A DNA stretch of 64,000 nt. It comes from Poronia punctata. Its lineage: Eukaryota > Ascomycota > Sordariomycetes > Xylariales > Xylariaceae. The notes beneath the pieces were generated by a model that was not told the origin of the DNA, ran no database searches, and saw nothing but the letters and a program-made list of their open reading frames with translations. Numbering within the stretch: position 1 is the first letter of the stretch; each line of letters starts with the position of its first letter. The stretch covers positions 62,001-126,000 of the forward strand of contig MU401482.1 in assembly GCA_022579005.1 (NCBI GenBank), read 5' to 3'. Both the position numbers and the translations under genes were made by a program. Positions 1 to 14,362 of this stretch are shown here, one piece after another.

Positions 1-3000
1 ATAAGAAACACAAGACGAGGGAAGATATTAGGGATTGGGGATGACAATGAAATTGATAAGTTAGATGTACGATTAAATGGTTAAACTTACTCGTAGAGTC
101 GCGCCAGATGGATAAGGGAGTGTGACACTACACGTACAAGGCGGGAAAATCTCCGATAGCGATGGCAAAAGAGATACCTCAGTTGTACCTATGCACAAAA
201 GTTTGATCCAGGTACATTATCTGGTAGAAGTAGATGTCGCACCTCCTCGTACTCGTACCTTGACCAAGGAAGTTGGGTAGATTATCAAAACGTATCATCT
301 ACTTGATCTATGGTCGTACCGCTTTGGAGCATAATTAAAATTTAAACCTGCGCATGTAGGTAGGTACTTATCTTTGAGGAAATGCTAGATAGTTCCAATA
401 GTTGAGATACCTTCCCATTTCTTCACCATTTGCTCATCACCTGCCTCATGCCAAATTCTCACTCGGCAAGCCACGCATTTCCAGACGCACCATCATAATG
501 CATCGCAGGAAAGGGCTGCAAGAACGAATAAGTACGATACGTAGGTACCCATGATGGAGAGGGGTCGGTTGAATTTGACCAAGACACAAGACTACTCGTA
601 GGGGGAGGGGGTCCGCTTGCTTGCTCGCTCCTCCCTCCCCACGCCCTATCCACACCAATCCCATCAATCTATCCGTTGCCCATTTCATTGCCTTGTGCAT
701 GTTGGCAATGTCTTGATTTGTTGGTCTGTTTGATACAGTATCATGATCTCAAGCAGTTAGATAGCCATGTGCAACCAGACCAATGCAGGGACGCCGAAAT
801 TGAGGCGGCATAGAGGGATATATATTAATATTAGCTGCATGATAAGGCATCTCTGTTCGGCTCACAGACATCCCTTGACGTTGCAAATCCTGATGGTGCT
901 TATTACCGTCATTAACTTCTGTTCGTCCCATTTCCCACTCGTATACTAGTCACAAATGATAAGCTGAACTTTTGTGTTGGAGCAGCGACAGATGAAAAAG
1001 GGATACACGGACGTACTGTGCATGTACGAGTACATCGTAGGCTGTCACCTGTAAAGACGGAAAAGTCAGGCAGGCCTGGAATCTAGACGAAATTGGCTGT
1101 CCTTGAGCAGGTTTTGCTAATCGTAGTTACAAAAAGTGTAGATCGTTGGGTGATTAATAATGATTGATTGATTGATCTACCAACACGTTTTGATTATCAA
1201 GGCCAGTAGATACACTTTTTGCAGAAAATCAAGGCGACAACAGGAGCAGACGATACCAAGTACAAAGGTAGCCTCATGTTCCGAGACCGTCTGCAGTCAT
1301 GGCAGTATGCACACATAGTACATACACGTAATGTACCTCCAATGTCTCAGACATGCATATCGACTCCTCTCAATCAACGGTTGACATTTTGACTCGCCAG
1401 CGAGGTGGATAGGCGGGTATTGCAAAGTGAGGGACCTGTAGGCTGTAGCAAACAACCCCAACCCCGAAAGCAGAACTAGAAGCTAGTCTAGGCGATCTAG
1501 AATTCAACCAACGCCGCTTGCTTTTTCCCAGACCGGACGTCGCATAGTCCAGCCAAAAGATTTGACAGTTGTGTCCACTCATGACGATGCATACGAGTAG
1601 GGGTGCATGGCAAACACACGGCCAATACGGTTCAAGAATTGATATGTCGGTTCCGACCTGTCAATGGATAGCTGAAACAAACATGTGGGTTCGATTCGAA
1701 GTTGAATCGTCGGCGCAAATCGTGGGGCAGCCGAAGTGTCATGTCATTGCGGGAATGGTTGAACGATCCCTTACGGGTAACTTCCACAGGTGGGTACATG
1801 CTCTTACGTGTAGGTAAGGGATTAAGGTAGCTGCAGCTGCCAGATGCCAGATGCCAAATGTAAGGTGTAGAGGGGGCTTGGTTCACTGTTACCAATCAGT
1901 GTCCAAGTACAAAATGCCTATCTCTTATCTACCTACACTAAGTAGGTAGGTACCTATTAGGGTCAGTACAAAACACCTTATAACATACTTTGTTGGTTGT
2001 AGCTCTCTTGAGACAAGAGAATCATAACCAAAATCACAAAAGATAAAGAGGATGTAGCGTACGAGTACACAAGTCTGATTTGTTCCCAATGCAGCCGCGC
2101 TTTGCGAGACATGGATAGCCCTGTCGAGAAACCCCGGCTACCCTGTTCGCCTGTTTCATGACCTTTTCCCGTCCGTCCCGGCTCCTCAATTTGCAATTCG
2201 TCCGGGGCATTTACAAGTCGCCCTGGCATTAATACCTATTACAGCCCAATTTGCCCCTGTTGATTAGGTGATGATATCATGCCTGCCGTGCTATCCCAAG
2301 TGGCTCAGCTCTCGACTTGAACTGGCAGTAATGTGGTAGGTAATGGGCATCTGTTTTTACTCTGTCAACGGCAAAGATGCTCGGCATGACTAGGTACGAC
2401 CCCATGCGAGTCGGTACGACTCAAGTATATTATGGCTGAACCGCCTCCTCCTGTCAGCCAGCGAAAGAAGATGGATTTTTACGGCAAGTCATTGCTCCAG
2501 ACAATACAATATCGCTTCGAGACATCTTCAGCTCGCTGGCGAGTATGTGCGGCAGACAAGATGATGCTCGCTCGCTTGCTAGCTTTCCTGTTCGCAAATC
2601 CAATCAACCATTTCTGGGGGGTCAGATATTCCCCAACGTTTATATCGAACGGTTGCCCAATCTTTCTGCTCGCCGATTCTAGAATTCGACGAACCTACAT
2701 GGGCCCATGGGCCACGCGAAACATGACTTTGCGCATCTCCATGCCGGTCATCTAATCTACCAGCATGTGAAGGTTGGATCTTCGTTCCATATCTCCCAGT
2801 TGATACCCACCAAGTTGGAGGTCCGAGTGTGGTAACCGTAACCCTACTCGTACCTGACAACAGGTTAACCTAGTATCTAGATCCGAAAGACCCAGGGTGC
2901 CAGGCACTCAGCTTCATGCAGGACGGCAAGACTCCCCCTCCCCGGACCCTCGTTTATCGTATGCTTGCCTTCTTCTTCTTTACGCCCTTTTTTTGTTTGT

Positions 3001-6000
3001 CTTCTCGATACCTCACTCGGACGGCTTTGTTTCCTACCTAGGTAGGTGACCGCCTACCTTGGCAAGACAAGGCATCGGGTAGTCCTTTGAGGTTGCCTGT
3101 GACAGCTAACCTAGCCAATTGATCTAAATTGGCGCTATCAACCCGTGGGCCGTCGTGCCTGTCCCACCTTTACGAGTACCGTAGGCCGGTGGCTTTCAAC
3201 TTTTCAAGTATTCAGATCAAGTCTGTCTAGGTTTTAGGTGTGAACTCTCCAAGGTTAGACCTGCATAGGTTAGGTACCCTCTATCCTATCGTGGGCAGCT
3301 GGCATGACAGACGGCTGGAATTCGACCCAACATCCATCTTTCTGTCAGTATACTACCTTACCTGCAATCGCTAGTCATGCAGCGCATCTCCTCGGACGGC
3401 TGACGACGCATGCAGCAATACTTGCATAACGATCAAACAGTAGAAGAAAGTATAACCGGGATCCCGCTTCAATTTTCATCATATGAAATTAAAATTGCAC
3501 ACACACACACGTACTACTTACTATGCAAACCGGCATCGCACCATACCTCTTCTTTATTAAGATGAAATAGTATTGACAACGACAGTTATTTCGAGTCTTT
3601 CATCTTAGTAGGCTCTAGTTTCATTGCATCTAATCCAGAAACATAATGACTTCTATCTTCTGAGAAGATACGAGACTTTTTACTTGATAACTCGCGCCTA
3701 ATAGATACTTACATTGGTGTCTACACGGCTCCAGTTCATAATCCCTAGTCCATCATTCTCTCTTGAAGAGGCCTTCTTGCATTGGATGCTGCGCAAAGAC
3801 ATCCCCGACCACTTCTGTTGTTGTACGCATAGATTATTGTCTGCGCCACATGTCGTCCCGGGCCCATTAATCTTGTTTCTCATCGCATAGAATGCAATAC
3901 TGGAGTCAGCATTCATTTATACTGGACCTCCCGATCCAACCAAAGCAGGGATAAAACTATGACATCTTTTCTTTGCGCAGCAGAAATATGTATGAGTGAG
4001 AGAGAGAAGACACTCTTTTGCGCAAAGCTGATAAGACTCAACAGCCTACCTACTATACTACTACACTTTCGACTTCCGCTCATGCCCGAGTTACACAAAC
4101 TCTCTGGTAACACCTCGTCCGACACGGGCGCCCAGTTATAATCACGGAGCTGTCGATAATCGACGACGCCACCTTTCTCTTTTTTTTTACTCGAGAGAGT
4201 ATATTTATTTCATTTGACTTTTTTTTTCGGGAATAAGGCGATTTTTTGCAGACGAAAGTACTACGCATATACCTGCTTACCCTGTCTCTTGAGAATGAAA
4301 TGCAAATGGCGTAGGTAGGTAGGTTCCCCCAGATGACGTCTTTTGTCATGGGATGCTGCGTTTTTCTTTTTCGATGATGGGGGGGGGAAGTGGGTTTTTG
4401 TTTACGTGCTTTTGTCTCCCTTCTTCCCCAGGTGTCTCTTGGATTGCGCGCGCCCCTATTCCAAACGTCGCTACCCAAAAGATGGGTAAGTAGTTTTAGG
4501 TGGTGATTATATACGTACTAGGAGATAGGTAGGTTAGGTTAGGTTAGGTTAAGCGCTTCCCCGTTGTTGGGCGAGAACGGCCATGGTGATGGGGCGGTTA
4601 GGTATTGCCGAAAAAGATGCTCCTAGGTTAAGAATGTTTCCACGTAAAAGGTGTATACAGGTAGAAACTTCATAGTACTGATGTTTTGGTATGTAGTCTG
4701 GTCAGATTATATCGGTAGTCATGAGCTAGGTTTGAGCGAAGAAGAATATATGCTACCGGTACGTAACGTACTTGGGAGAAACCCCTATCAGAAAAGAAAA
4801 TGTCACTGGGCCTCATCACTTTATATTTTTGAAAGTCAACCACATCGTATTTCATAAAGGGGGGCCAGTCTTCGGTATCGGTCAATATAACCGAGTTGCA
4901 TAGCCCCAAAACCTTTTTCTTCCATCCTAGTACGTGATGTGAATCATCCGTCAAAAAGGCAACTAGATTATGTAAGTTATATCTCCAACCTATATGAAGC
5001 CCATTCACACAAAGACACAAACATGTGGGTTTGATATGAACAGGCTCATCTGGTCGCAGCTAGAAGCATCGACTTGATGGCTTAATTCCCGGACCGGGTC
5101 AGCTTTTCAAACCGGCCTTTCCTTCCTTCTCTCTCATCACAGATAGCCGCGACATCCTACTAGCCTCAGTTCTCCCTCCGCCCCCTTTAAAGGTGTTGAC
5201 CTGATAGAATCTGATAAAATGTAGGTAGAGCTTAGAACGAAACATCTCACGGGGTGGGAGAGGTTAGGTAGTTGCGTGGTAGTCTCTAACGAAGCCCGCT
5301 CGCTCGATGGATAGATAGTTATCTATCCCTTGCGATTGCTTGACTTTTTTTTGACGGTCACAGTGGCATGTCATGACTTGGTAAGTTCTTCGTGAAAGAG
5401 AGAAGTTGCCCCTTGTCGGGAAAGAAAGAAAGAGAGGACGGGAACGGATAGAAGACAACCTAGGTTAGCGGGATTCCTGAACTACCTAGGTACTGGCGGA
5501 AGCTATGTAGATTGGTAGGTAAGGTAAGATGATGGTGATTGATATTCTGCTATCCTACTCGTAGACAAGGTCGTTACTACTTACTTAGTTTAATAAGCCG
5601 TCGCCTTGGTATGTTGATAGGGGGAGTAGGTAGGTAAGGTAACCAAAACGAACCTATCGAGTTCACGTAGGGACGAGACGAATATCCTCAAACTCCCCTC
5701 GCGCCGTCCGTCAGTCCATAGTATGTGAAGTTTTGGTATCAAGAGATGGGATTGATTGATTGACTGACTGTTTATTTACTGACATGTTTGTTAGCGCATG
5801 TTCCGACGCGATGGTCATTCACTGCCCTCGGTCACTGCGGATGATAGTGTTTTGTTTTCGTCTTGTCTCTTCCTTTTCCTTGTTTTTCTTTTCAAAAGGA
5901 GGTTTTGCTTCAGAGATGCAATTCAAGGTCCCTAAAACCTCAGTACTACTGCTCCTTATTTCGATGTATAGAAATTCGCGTCGATTTATAAGGGGCAGGT

Positions 6001-9000
6001 AGGTACGGTACACCCATCATATCTTCGCGTCCATATTCAAGGCTTGGGTAGGTAGTATACTCGCATCATCAACAGACACCATGAACTACCTATGGAATTC
6101 CGGGATAATGTAAACGCCTAGGAAGCCTACGATACTTGATCTGTCAGACAATCAGTCCTAAAAGAGCGTGAGGTTGGAGTCACTTACTGATAGATGTATG
6201 TACTTGAGGAGGAGTGGTATACCTAAGGCCGAGGTTGAGTCTCGGACTTCCTTGGCTCATTCTATATCATCATCTCCTGGACAGAATAGAGTACGTAGAT
6301 GCTTAAAGGTCAGGGTTGTAGCTTAGGTGCTCAGTGAAGGTATCGTGGGGGATAGCATACCTATTCTCTTCCGTACAGATCTGAGATAGGTCTACATGAT
6401 GTACCTATCTTGAATGGATTTCCATGGAAATTGTCAGTCAGGCACGTTTTGTACAGGGACAGGAAACAGGAACTATATATTCATTTTTTCAGTTGGCTAA
6501 TTAAACAACCGAGCACATTCAAGCTTTTGCACACGTCCCAATCTCCGCTGGGCAGGATTGAAGACAGATACGTTAAAGCGCACTGCGATTGGAGATATTT
6601 GGCATCGCGATATTACAAACTCCTGAGATTATACCTACCTACTGATAGCTCACGGTCTAACTACGCGCTCCGATATGATAGGGATTATCTATTTACCCAA
6701 GCTGATCTATCTATCTACTATAGGAGCAATATGAATGAGTTCAAAATGACCCTACTAGGTATCATTGATCAGGCATCATCATCATCCATTGGCAAAGAAG
6801 TCCTGTTGACGACTGAATTACTCTACCTACCTACATAGAGTTATTGGCCGGGGTATCACAATAAGCGGGACGGGACGGCCGGGACGTGACGACGGTGCAA
6901 CAGCACCCGGGACATCCGGTCCGGCCCCAAAGACAGCCCGCCCCTCCCCTTCGTGTGGACCCTAGACACTCCTTGTGCGGCTCAAGTGAAGTTTGCCTTG
7001 AGGTGGTCAAGTAAGGGTAGATATATAGTCGTCCGCATCTTTTGTTAGAGAAGATAGGTAGCTTACGGCGTCATGAATAAGGTATGGATCTTTCTTTTTC
7101 TTTTCTTTTCAAAGTATGCGTTGCAGAACATCCGAAAAGTCTCTTCAGGTCTGGTCGCTCCTCTGGAATCTGGCCCCCATAAGTCTTACTGCATGGAAAG
7201 TAATACCTACATATATAATCTGTCGGAACATACGGTAGATAGGTATATGCGTCAGAAACGAAAGTTAAGACTATGATACCAGGCAGGCGTTCGGGATTCT
7301 TTCGGTAAAGTCAGGAAGAGTAAGAAACGCTCCAGGTTGGATTTGTCTGCTGAATTATCCACCTAGGTAGGTAGTTTTGTACATGGCTTTTACTTGTACG
7401 CATTTGCGTGTTTTCTTTACAAGACACCGAGGGATTCATTTCGTAACCTGCCCAATACCTACCTACCTTTATCTACTACGGACGCGGCGTGGTTTTCCTT
7501 CAACAACCACAATTCACGAGTAAAGGTGGGGTTTAGAATCAACCGCGATATTCCAACGACGCCTTATCATGCCACTTGCTATCTAATATCCGAAAGGAAA
7601 AAAAAAGATGTCAACAAGAACAAATGAGAAAGAAAAGGGAAAGAAAGAAAGCAAAGAGCAGCAAAATGAAAAAAGGTGGAAGCCGTCGATCAAACAAGGA
7701 ATTGTGAAACAAGAATCTAAGCTATCTCCTCCCGAGTTCCGTCCGTGGTCACCGACATTCATCGACCCGAATCGGGAGGCATTAAAACATTTTAGTCTAG
7801 CTAGGGTGCTAGGTTATATAAGTAGGTACTTACCTTAGCGGGTGGCAAAATCGCCTGATTTATTTTGTTAATACCGGGAGCCCTACTTAATAAGCTCCTG
7901 TCAGAAAAAAAAAGTCAGGACATGGTGGCGTGCCTGTCTTGTCACCTTTGCGGTGAAAAGTGTTGAGTAAGATGGATATCAAAATCGGAAACTTGCCAAA
8001 TTCCGCTGATATAGGAGATGAATAATAAGCTGACAGCGACAGACAATACGAACGACTCGTTTCTTGCAGGCTTGTCTGAGTAAGAGATTTGGCCCCCTAA
8101 AACTTGACTTGCCTGTAAATGCATTACAGGGAGGGTTCAAGTTCGGTGTGGATAATAGGTATTTACACACATCCGTGTCAAAAGTATTATCTGCCAACTT
8201 CCCATCCATAGTAACGTGGTGGACTAGGCCGCCCGCCGTTTTCGGCACCAATCCCTACCGCTGGGATAGCGTCCCCGGTTATAAGGGTTTTGGAGATGCT
8301 GGGGACTGTCAGGCCTGGGGGACTGTGGGGTCACGATTGCCGCTCGGGTCCTCGAGGGCGGGCCACCCGGGTATAATATTGCTGGTGACCAAAAGCGATA
8401 TCAGAATTAGAGTCGAGTCCAAAAAAAAATAAAAAAAAATAAAAACATTAGTCTAGGAATTAAAGAAATAATTGTCGAGCATGGGGCAAAAAAGGGTACG
8501 AGTAGAGAGTAGAGTGAGCTGGCTCCGCCACGGCCTCCCTGGAGCTACTGATACACGCCCACAGGTTGCATGCGAAGAACGACATCGCAGAGTTGATACG
8601 TGTAGGTACTCTTAAGGGACGGGCGATCGATCGTTCTGTTTTTCTTTCTTTCAATTGTTTTGTTTTTGTTTTCTTCCAGGGTATCAAGAACTAGTCGATC
8701 AGGGCCCTCTGTCAAGTTGTGATTTGTCTGTGCGTCCTTGGATGTACGAGTACTCGTACGTGTACTTGTAGATCTCGGGAAGCTGGTAAAATAACCCTGG
8801 GGGGTCTTGGCAGTGCTTGTTGAGAGCGCTACGACTACGAGTAGGTAGCTACTGGGATAATATGCAGGTCAGTAAAAGGTAGACTTTTAGGCTTTCGGAG
8901 TTGGACATCAGCAATGCTTATCTCAATATTGCGGTCGAAGCTCTTGATTGTAGTTCAATCTTTCCTCAGATCCCAATCTCCCCCCTTCCGGCATCTCATT

Positions 9001-11789
9001 CCTATGTGACTATGTCCCTTACCTTATATTTCGGTACTCGTGATCAACCGGTGACCAATCTTCGGAGTGTCCGCCCCATCAAATTTGCGGCGCGTAGTTA
9101 TCTGATAGTTGCATTTCGCTTCGGCTTCCCATCTGATAAGACGAATCTGAACCAAGATAACGTGGGCCGGAGCACCGGTAGAACTACCGGCAGAGCGCCG
9201 GCGTCAGGATATATGTCTGCTCCACTGTAGTGCGAAAGGAGGTGTACGAGTACCTAAATTTCTGCATCAATGTTACAAGACCACAGCATTAGCTGCTGCT
9301 CGTGTTTAACGTGCACCAGGGCTGCGATTAGGTAGTAACCTAGCAAATGGAGAAATAACGTCGTTACCACTGTATTACCATTGGTTCGAATGCCTCTGCC
9401 GCGAATTTGTGGCGTTTCCTGATTGAAAGATGGAATATTTTGGGCGTTTCAATAATTGGTCGACAACATCGAGATTATCATCAGGTCTTGTACGACATAG
9501 TACTGTAAGAAGCTGTCGACCAAACAGTAAATATCATTCGGCGGCTGATTTTTTCCCTTTCGTCGGTCCAATTTGTTAAACGGAAAATTTCACACACCGC
9601 GGGGCACTTTGTAAAACGAGGAAAGTCATTTTACAAAGCGCGCGGGATTACGAGTAGCCGTAGGATAGAATCGGGCGGCGCTAAAGGGAGGGTTCCGGAT
9701 GATTTCTCGTAGGCTTTTGACGAGGCAGAAAAATGTTGCTATACTGGTTCGCGGCATATGCATCGTTGGCCAGGCTTAGCTGCACCTATTACCTAGACTG
9801 GCGTCAGCTTCACAGGGCATCCGATCACACGGGTTCGGTATGCGTTGGGGGCCTAAACTATGCCAAGCGATTATACGAACAAATATAGTAACCTGAACCT
9901 GATTTTGGATAAAAACTGGCCGAAGTCTTACCTACCGGGGCCTACTTAATTTAGGACCGTATCATGAGATCTGGACATCGTGAATAAATTACCAAAATTG
10001 AGGGGCTTTATCGTGAGCAATTGTCTTCATATTTCGCTTAATTCTTCCAGTATACTTGTGTTCGCTCTACGAGTAGGTTAGGTGCTTATTGAGTATGACT
10101 AACCCGGCGCCTGACTGACTGGAGATGAGAATTGGTGGTTATTGAAGAATTATATTGGCGGCAAGAAGGAAGAACTTTGCAACGGATGACAACAGGCAGC
10201 ATGTGAGCATATCCCACACAGCAGTGGTGCAATGCCAGCGGTGGAAGTCGAGAATACCATATGATAACAAGATCTGATGTATAAGCCGCCTGTTTATCAA
10301 GCCTAGGTACGCCGTAGCAAGTAGGTAGCACATAGATAAGGTTGAGTGGAGCTAGCTTACACAGCCATTAGCCCTATGTACCGCCTATTGACCTCACTAA
10401 TAACCTACGAGTACACGTTACTAGTTGGCTGCACCAGTTAAGGAAGGACCGGAGGATCCTTCGTTGGGGAAGACAAGGGTCTGATCTAGTCTAACGTGGA
10501 AAAGACCCTTGGTTTACAGGATTGGATCGCTAGACAAGGACCGGATCCACCGCCGGCATCGCTCTGTTTTAAAGTTCCGTGGTGGTTTTAACTGACTCGT
10601 CTTTCGCCTCACTTGACAACTCTGGGGAATAAACAAACAAACAAACAATGACCATTGCTCGCTGACCCCGAGACAGTGACAGGACGGTGACCCCAACAAT
10701 TAGAATTCTCTCGACAGCTTTGGCGCCCTCAATTTCTTTTGTAACAAGGCAGACAAGGCGTTGTACTTGCAGGAAGCTCAGCGCAGAACTAAACTGGACT
10801 AATTGTTCCCTCAGTGCGGTGAGCCACCCTGCATTGCCAATGCTGCATGTCTGCATGTCTGCATATCAAGTCACATCTGTCGAGATGCTAAAGCTAGCCG
10901 GTGGACCCTTATGGACGGTTCTTTCAACGTCAGATTGGTAGTTTGACAGTGACTGGCCGTTTAGTCGACTCGATTAGTCTGTGGATATGTGATCTTCTTC
11001 CCCAGTCCCCCTGGAGCATGACCAACAAGGTTACCAACAAGGGACCCTTACCTTTTTTTACTGTGTCCTCGTACCCGTACCAGGCAGCCCAGGGCGCATC
11101 AGGGGGGGGTGGGGTCCAGGGACCAAAGGGAGCCACATGTCGAGCCTCTCCCGTCTGTCAGCCCACTCCTATCATCCCTATCTTGCATGATGGGGAGCCT
11201 TCCTGAGTCCATTCGGAACTGTTCACCTGAGGAAGGAGGGACCCTATGGGAATCTTAGAGGACCCATCAGATATTCCCTGGTCTATCAGGTATTCGGAAT
11301 AGGAAAACATGACCCACTGTGGCCTCCAGGGCCGTCTAGGGGTCCCACCATCGTTCAAGACTCAGGTGTCAGGCAACTCAGGTCTGACTGATGGGAGCTG
11401 GATAGGCTACCTATCCGCGCCGCACGACAGCCTCTCTTTCAGGCGGCCTGCCCACACGCCCCTGATGCCGGCAGGTATTTAAATAATACGCTCGCACCCC
11501 GTGTCAGGATGCCGACCGCCTTTAGATTTCCATATTCCCGACTTTCCCGCCCGTTTCCCTTTCCTATCTCTCATCCTATATACCCATTTTCGGAACCTTC
11601 TCTTCTCTCATCTCACTCACTATAGAGGGATGGTTGTGAATCCTATTATCCTACTCGTCTGCGGTAGTTAGACAACATCGTCTTCTCCTGAGAAGCTTGC
11701 TATCAAGCGATCGGAAGCCTTAGGCAATCACGTGCCTATCGAGGTTCCAAATACTTTCAAGCTCTTACCTGGGATTTGAATTTCACACG
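1..11789. other. Gene-free intergenic stretch (11.8 kb)
   Basis: No recognisable protein gene, tRNA or rRNA was found on either strand. The open frames here are short (mostly under 145 codons), often lack an ATG, and show no domain, splice pattern or codon bias like the real genes downstream. The stretch is rich in TAGGTAGG/CCTACCTA words and in TACGAGTA/TACTCGTA (for example 88-95, 250-257, around 1027, 2060, 8744 and 10408). It also has A/T runs around 4190-4230 and 8420-8445, and a (CA)n run near 3499. The last 300 bp before 11790 are pyrimidine-rich and probably hold the promoter and 5' leader of the calpain-like gene. A lineage-specific or non-coding transcript cannot be excluded. Confidence 0.6.
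1130..1221. repeat. Short inverted repeat (11-bp perfect arms)
   Basis: CAAAAAGTGTA at 1130-1140 is matched perfectly by TACACTTTTTG at 1211-1221. The 70-nt spacer contains a GATT microsatellite. No target-site duplication flanks the arms, so there is no direct sign of transposition. It could be a tiny MITE relic or chance. Confidence 0.35.
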
Positions 11790-14330
11790 ATGACTCAACA
11801 GTCGTCCCTTTCACCCGGGGCTCGCCCTGCTATCCAGAGAGACCTATCCAGATTTGGTTATAGCTCCTCGAGTGATTCGGACGAGCCACCACGCAAGGCA
11901 AATACAACAAGTAACTCCAGCAACAATCAGAAGAAGAAGAAGAAGAAGAAGCTCCCACCACAACAGAGCATAAACAGGATATGGAGGCATTTCTCGAGCA
12001 AGAAGTATACCAAGGCACTTTCCGTCCTCCCGTTTGACCCAGTGCCCTTACCGAGCACGCCAGAGGGGCCAAATGAACTGTTTGGGGCAGGCTATGAGCG
12101 TGCCAGGGATGAGTGTTCGCGGAGAGTCAAGAAGATCATTCAAGAATGCAAACGGGTCAACACGAGATACAGGGATCCGTGTTTTGACTTGGTACGTCCT
12201 ATTATCACCCCGAGCGTTGCAAGATGTGCGGCCGCGTGCTAATTGTCGTCTGTAGGATTGGGACTTGAAGATGGGCCGAGGAAACTGTCTCAATTATCTC
12301 GGTTCTGGCAAGTTCGACATGTCCAACACTCGCTACAGCACAACGACGTCGGTGCCTAAAGCAGTAAAACGCGTGCATGAAATCTTTGAGAAGCCAACCT
12401 TCCTCAAGGATGTGGACGGATCAGATATTAAGCAGGGCGGTCTCGGAGATTGCTGGTTTATCGCGAGTCTCAGTGCGTTGGCAAACGTCCCTGGCGCGGT
12501 CAACCGTGTCTGTGTCGAATACGATACTCGTAAGTTCCAGGTGGTCAAGTGTGGCGTTATAGCAGAAACGGCCAACTAACCAACGCAACACACAGGTATC
12601 GGCATTTATGGCTTCGTCTTCTACCGAGATGGCGAATGGATATATTCCATCATCGACGATAAATTGTATCTGACTTCTCCTAACTGGGACTCGCCCAGCA
12701 TGCAACGCGATCTTCTGAACCAGATCGACCGTGAATGCCCGGAAAGGGATTATCGCAAGACGTATCAGACCGGCTCGAAGGCGCTCTTTTTCGGACAATG
12801 CAAAAACCAGAACGAAACCTGGGTTCCCTTGTTCGAAAAGGCATATGCCAAGGCCCACGGCGATTTCGGTTCGCTAGCCGGCGGTTGGATCGGAGAAGGC
12901 CTGGAAGACTTGACTGGAGGCGTCACGACTGAGCTGTTAGCTTCCGATATCCTCGACCTGGATGAGTTTTGGGAGAACGAAGTCAGCAGAGTCAACCAGG
13001 AATTCCTCTTTGGCTGTTCCACCGGTCTATTGGACGGTGGCTACGGTGACCGCAATGGTATCCGCGAAGGCCACGCCTACGTTGTTATGGACGCCCGAAC
13101 ACTGAAAAGTGGCGAGCGGCTAGTCAAACTCCGGTAAGTTTCGTGTACCTTGACATGCAGAGGACCACGACACCATCGCTAACACGGTATAAAGGAACCC
13201 TTGGGGAAAGACACGAAAGGGTATCTGGGAAGGCCCGTGGTCCGATGGCTCAAAGGAATGGAACCAGGATGTTAAAGAAGAACTCGGCCACCAATTTGGA
13301 AACGACTCGGTCTTTTGGATCCGGTTCGAAGACATGGTGGAGAAATATCAACACTTTGACAGGACTCGCCTCTTCCGCGACCCAGACTGGCAATGCTGCC
13401 AACGTTGGATAGGCGTCGAAGTGCCTTGGAAGCCCCAGTGGAATGAGAAATTCCACTTCAAGCTAACCAAGGAATCGCCCCTGGTCCTGGTACTCCAGCA
13501 GCTGGATAGCCGCTACTACAAGGGTCTCCGCGGGCAGTACACATTCCGCATGCACTTCCGCATCCACGAGCAGGGAAGGCCAGGTAGCGAGGACTATATC
13601 GTCAGGTCTCACGGCAACTACCTGATGAGCCGGTCCATCTCGATCGAAGTCCCCTGCATGGAACCCGGCGACTATTCCGTCTTCCTCAGCATAGTCGCCG
13701 AGCGTGACACCGAGTTGCCCTCGGTCGAAGATGTAGTCAAGCGCGAATGTCAGAAGCGAGAAGAGAACGAAAAGTTGGCCCAGGTGGGATATGCCTATGA
13801 CTTGGCGCACAGCAAAGGTGTGGCCCATCTAGAACATGTCGCCAAGCTTCGCAAGTCTTCGGATCACAAGAAGGCCAGCACGTCTCGTCAGAAAGAGCGT
13901 CGCAAGATGTGGGAAATGCGTCACCTAAATCGCGAAATCACCAAGAAACAAACGACGAAAAACCAAGCGAAACGCGACAAGCGACGGGCGGCCCAAGACG
14001 AGAAGAGGAAAGCAAAGGAAGAGGCGGAAGCTGCCGAGAAGAAAAAGGCCGAGGAAAAAGTCGAGGCCGAACGCAAGAAGAAGGAGGAAGAGAAGCCCAA
14101 GGACGTCGCTGTACAGACGGAAGAGCAACAACAGCGTGGCAAAGATGAGACGGGTTCTGCAAAGTCCGAGTCATCCGAAAAGCCCGACTCTTCAGAAAGT
14201 AAGGAGGACACCGCCGACGGTGACAAATCTGACGAGACTGTCAAAGAAGATGCAAAGGGTGCAGATCAGAAAGATGAAGAAAAAGCCGGCGACACCGCTC
14301 AGTCGAAATCAGCGACTGAGGAGAAGGCTT

Positions 14331-14362
<32 letters not shown>

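Noticed and set aside
4530..4552. TTAGG-type tandem run as a telomere remnant
   Set aside because: The unit is TTAGG mixed with TAGG, not the fungal TTAGGG, and similar words occur throughout the window.
6410..6838. 142-codon plus-strand frame
   Set aside because: It begins at TTG, contains many TACCTACC-derived residues and has no domain, splice pattern or codon bias.
8064..8432. 122-codon plus-strand frame
   Set aside because: It starts at TTG and ends in an A-rich run. No recognisable family.
14331..14360. GGCTCC repeat as a CRISPR or regulatory repeat
   Set aside because: It is in frame inside the calpain-like gene and encodes Ala-Pro repeats.
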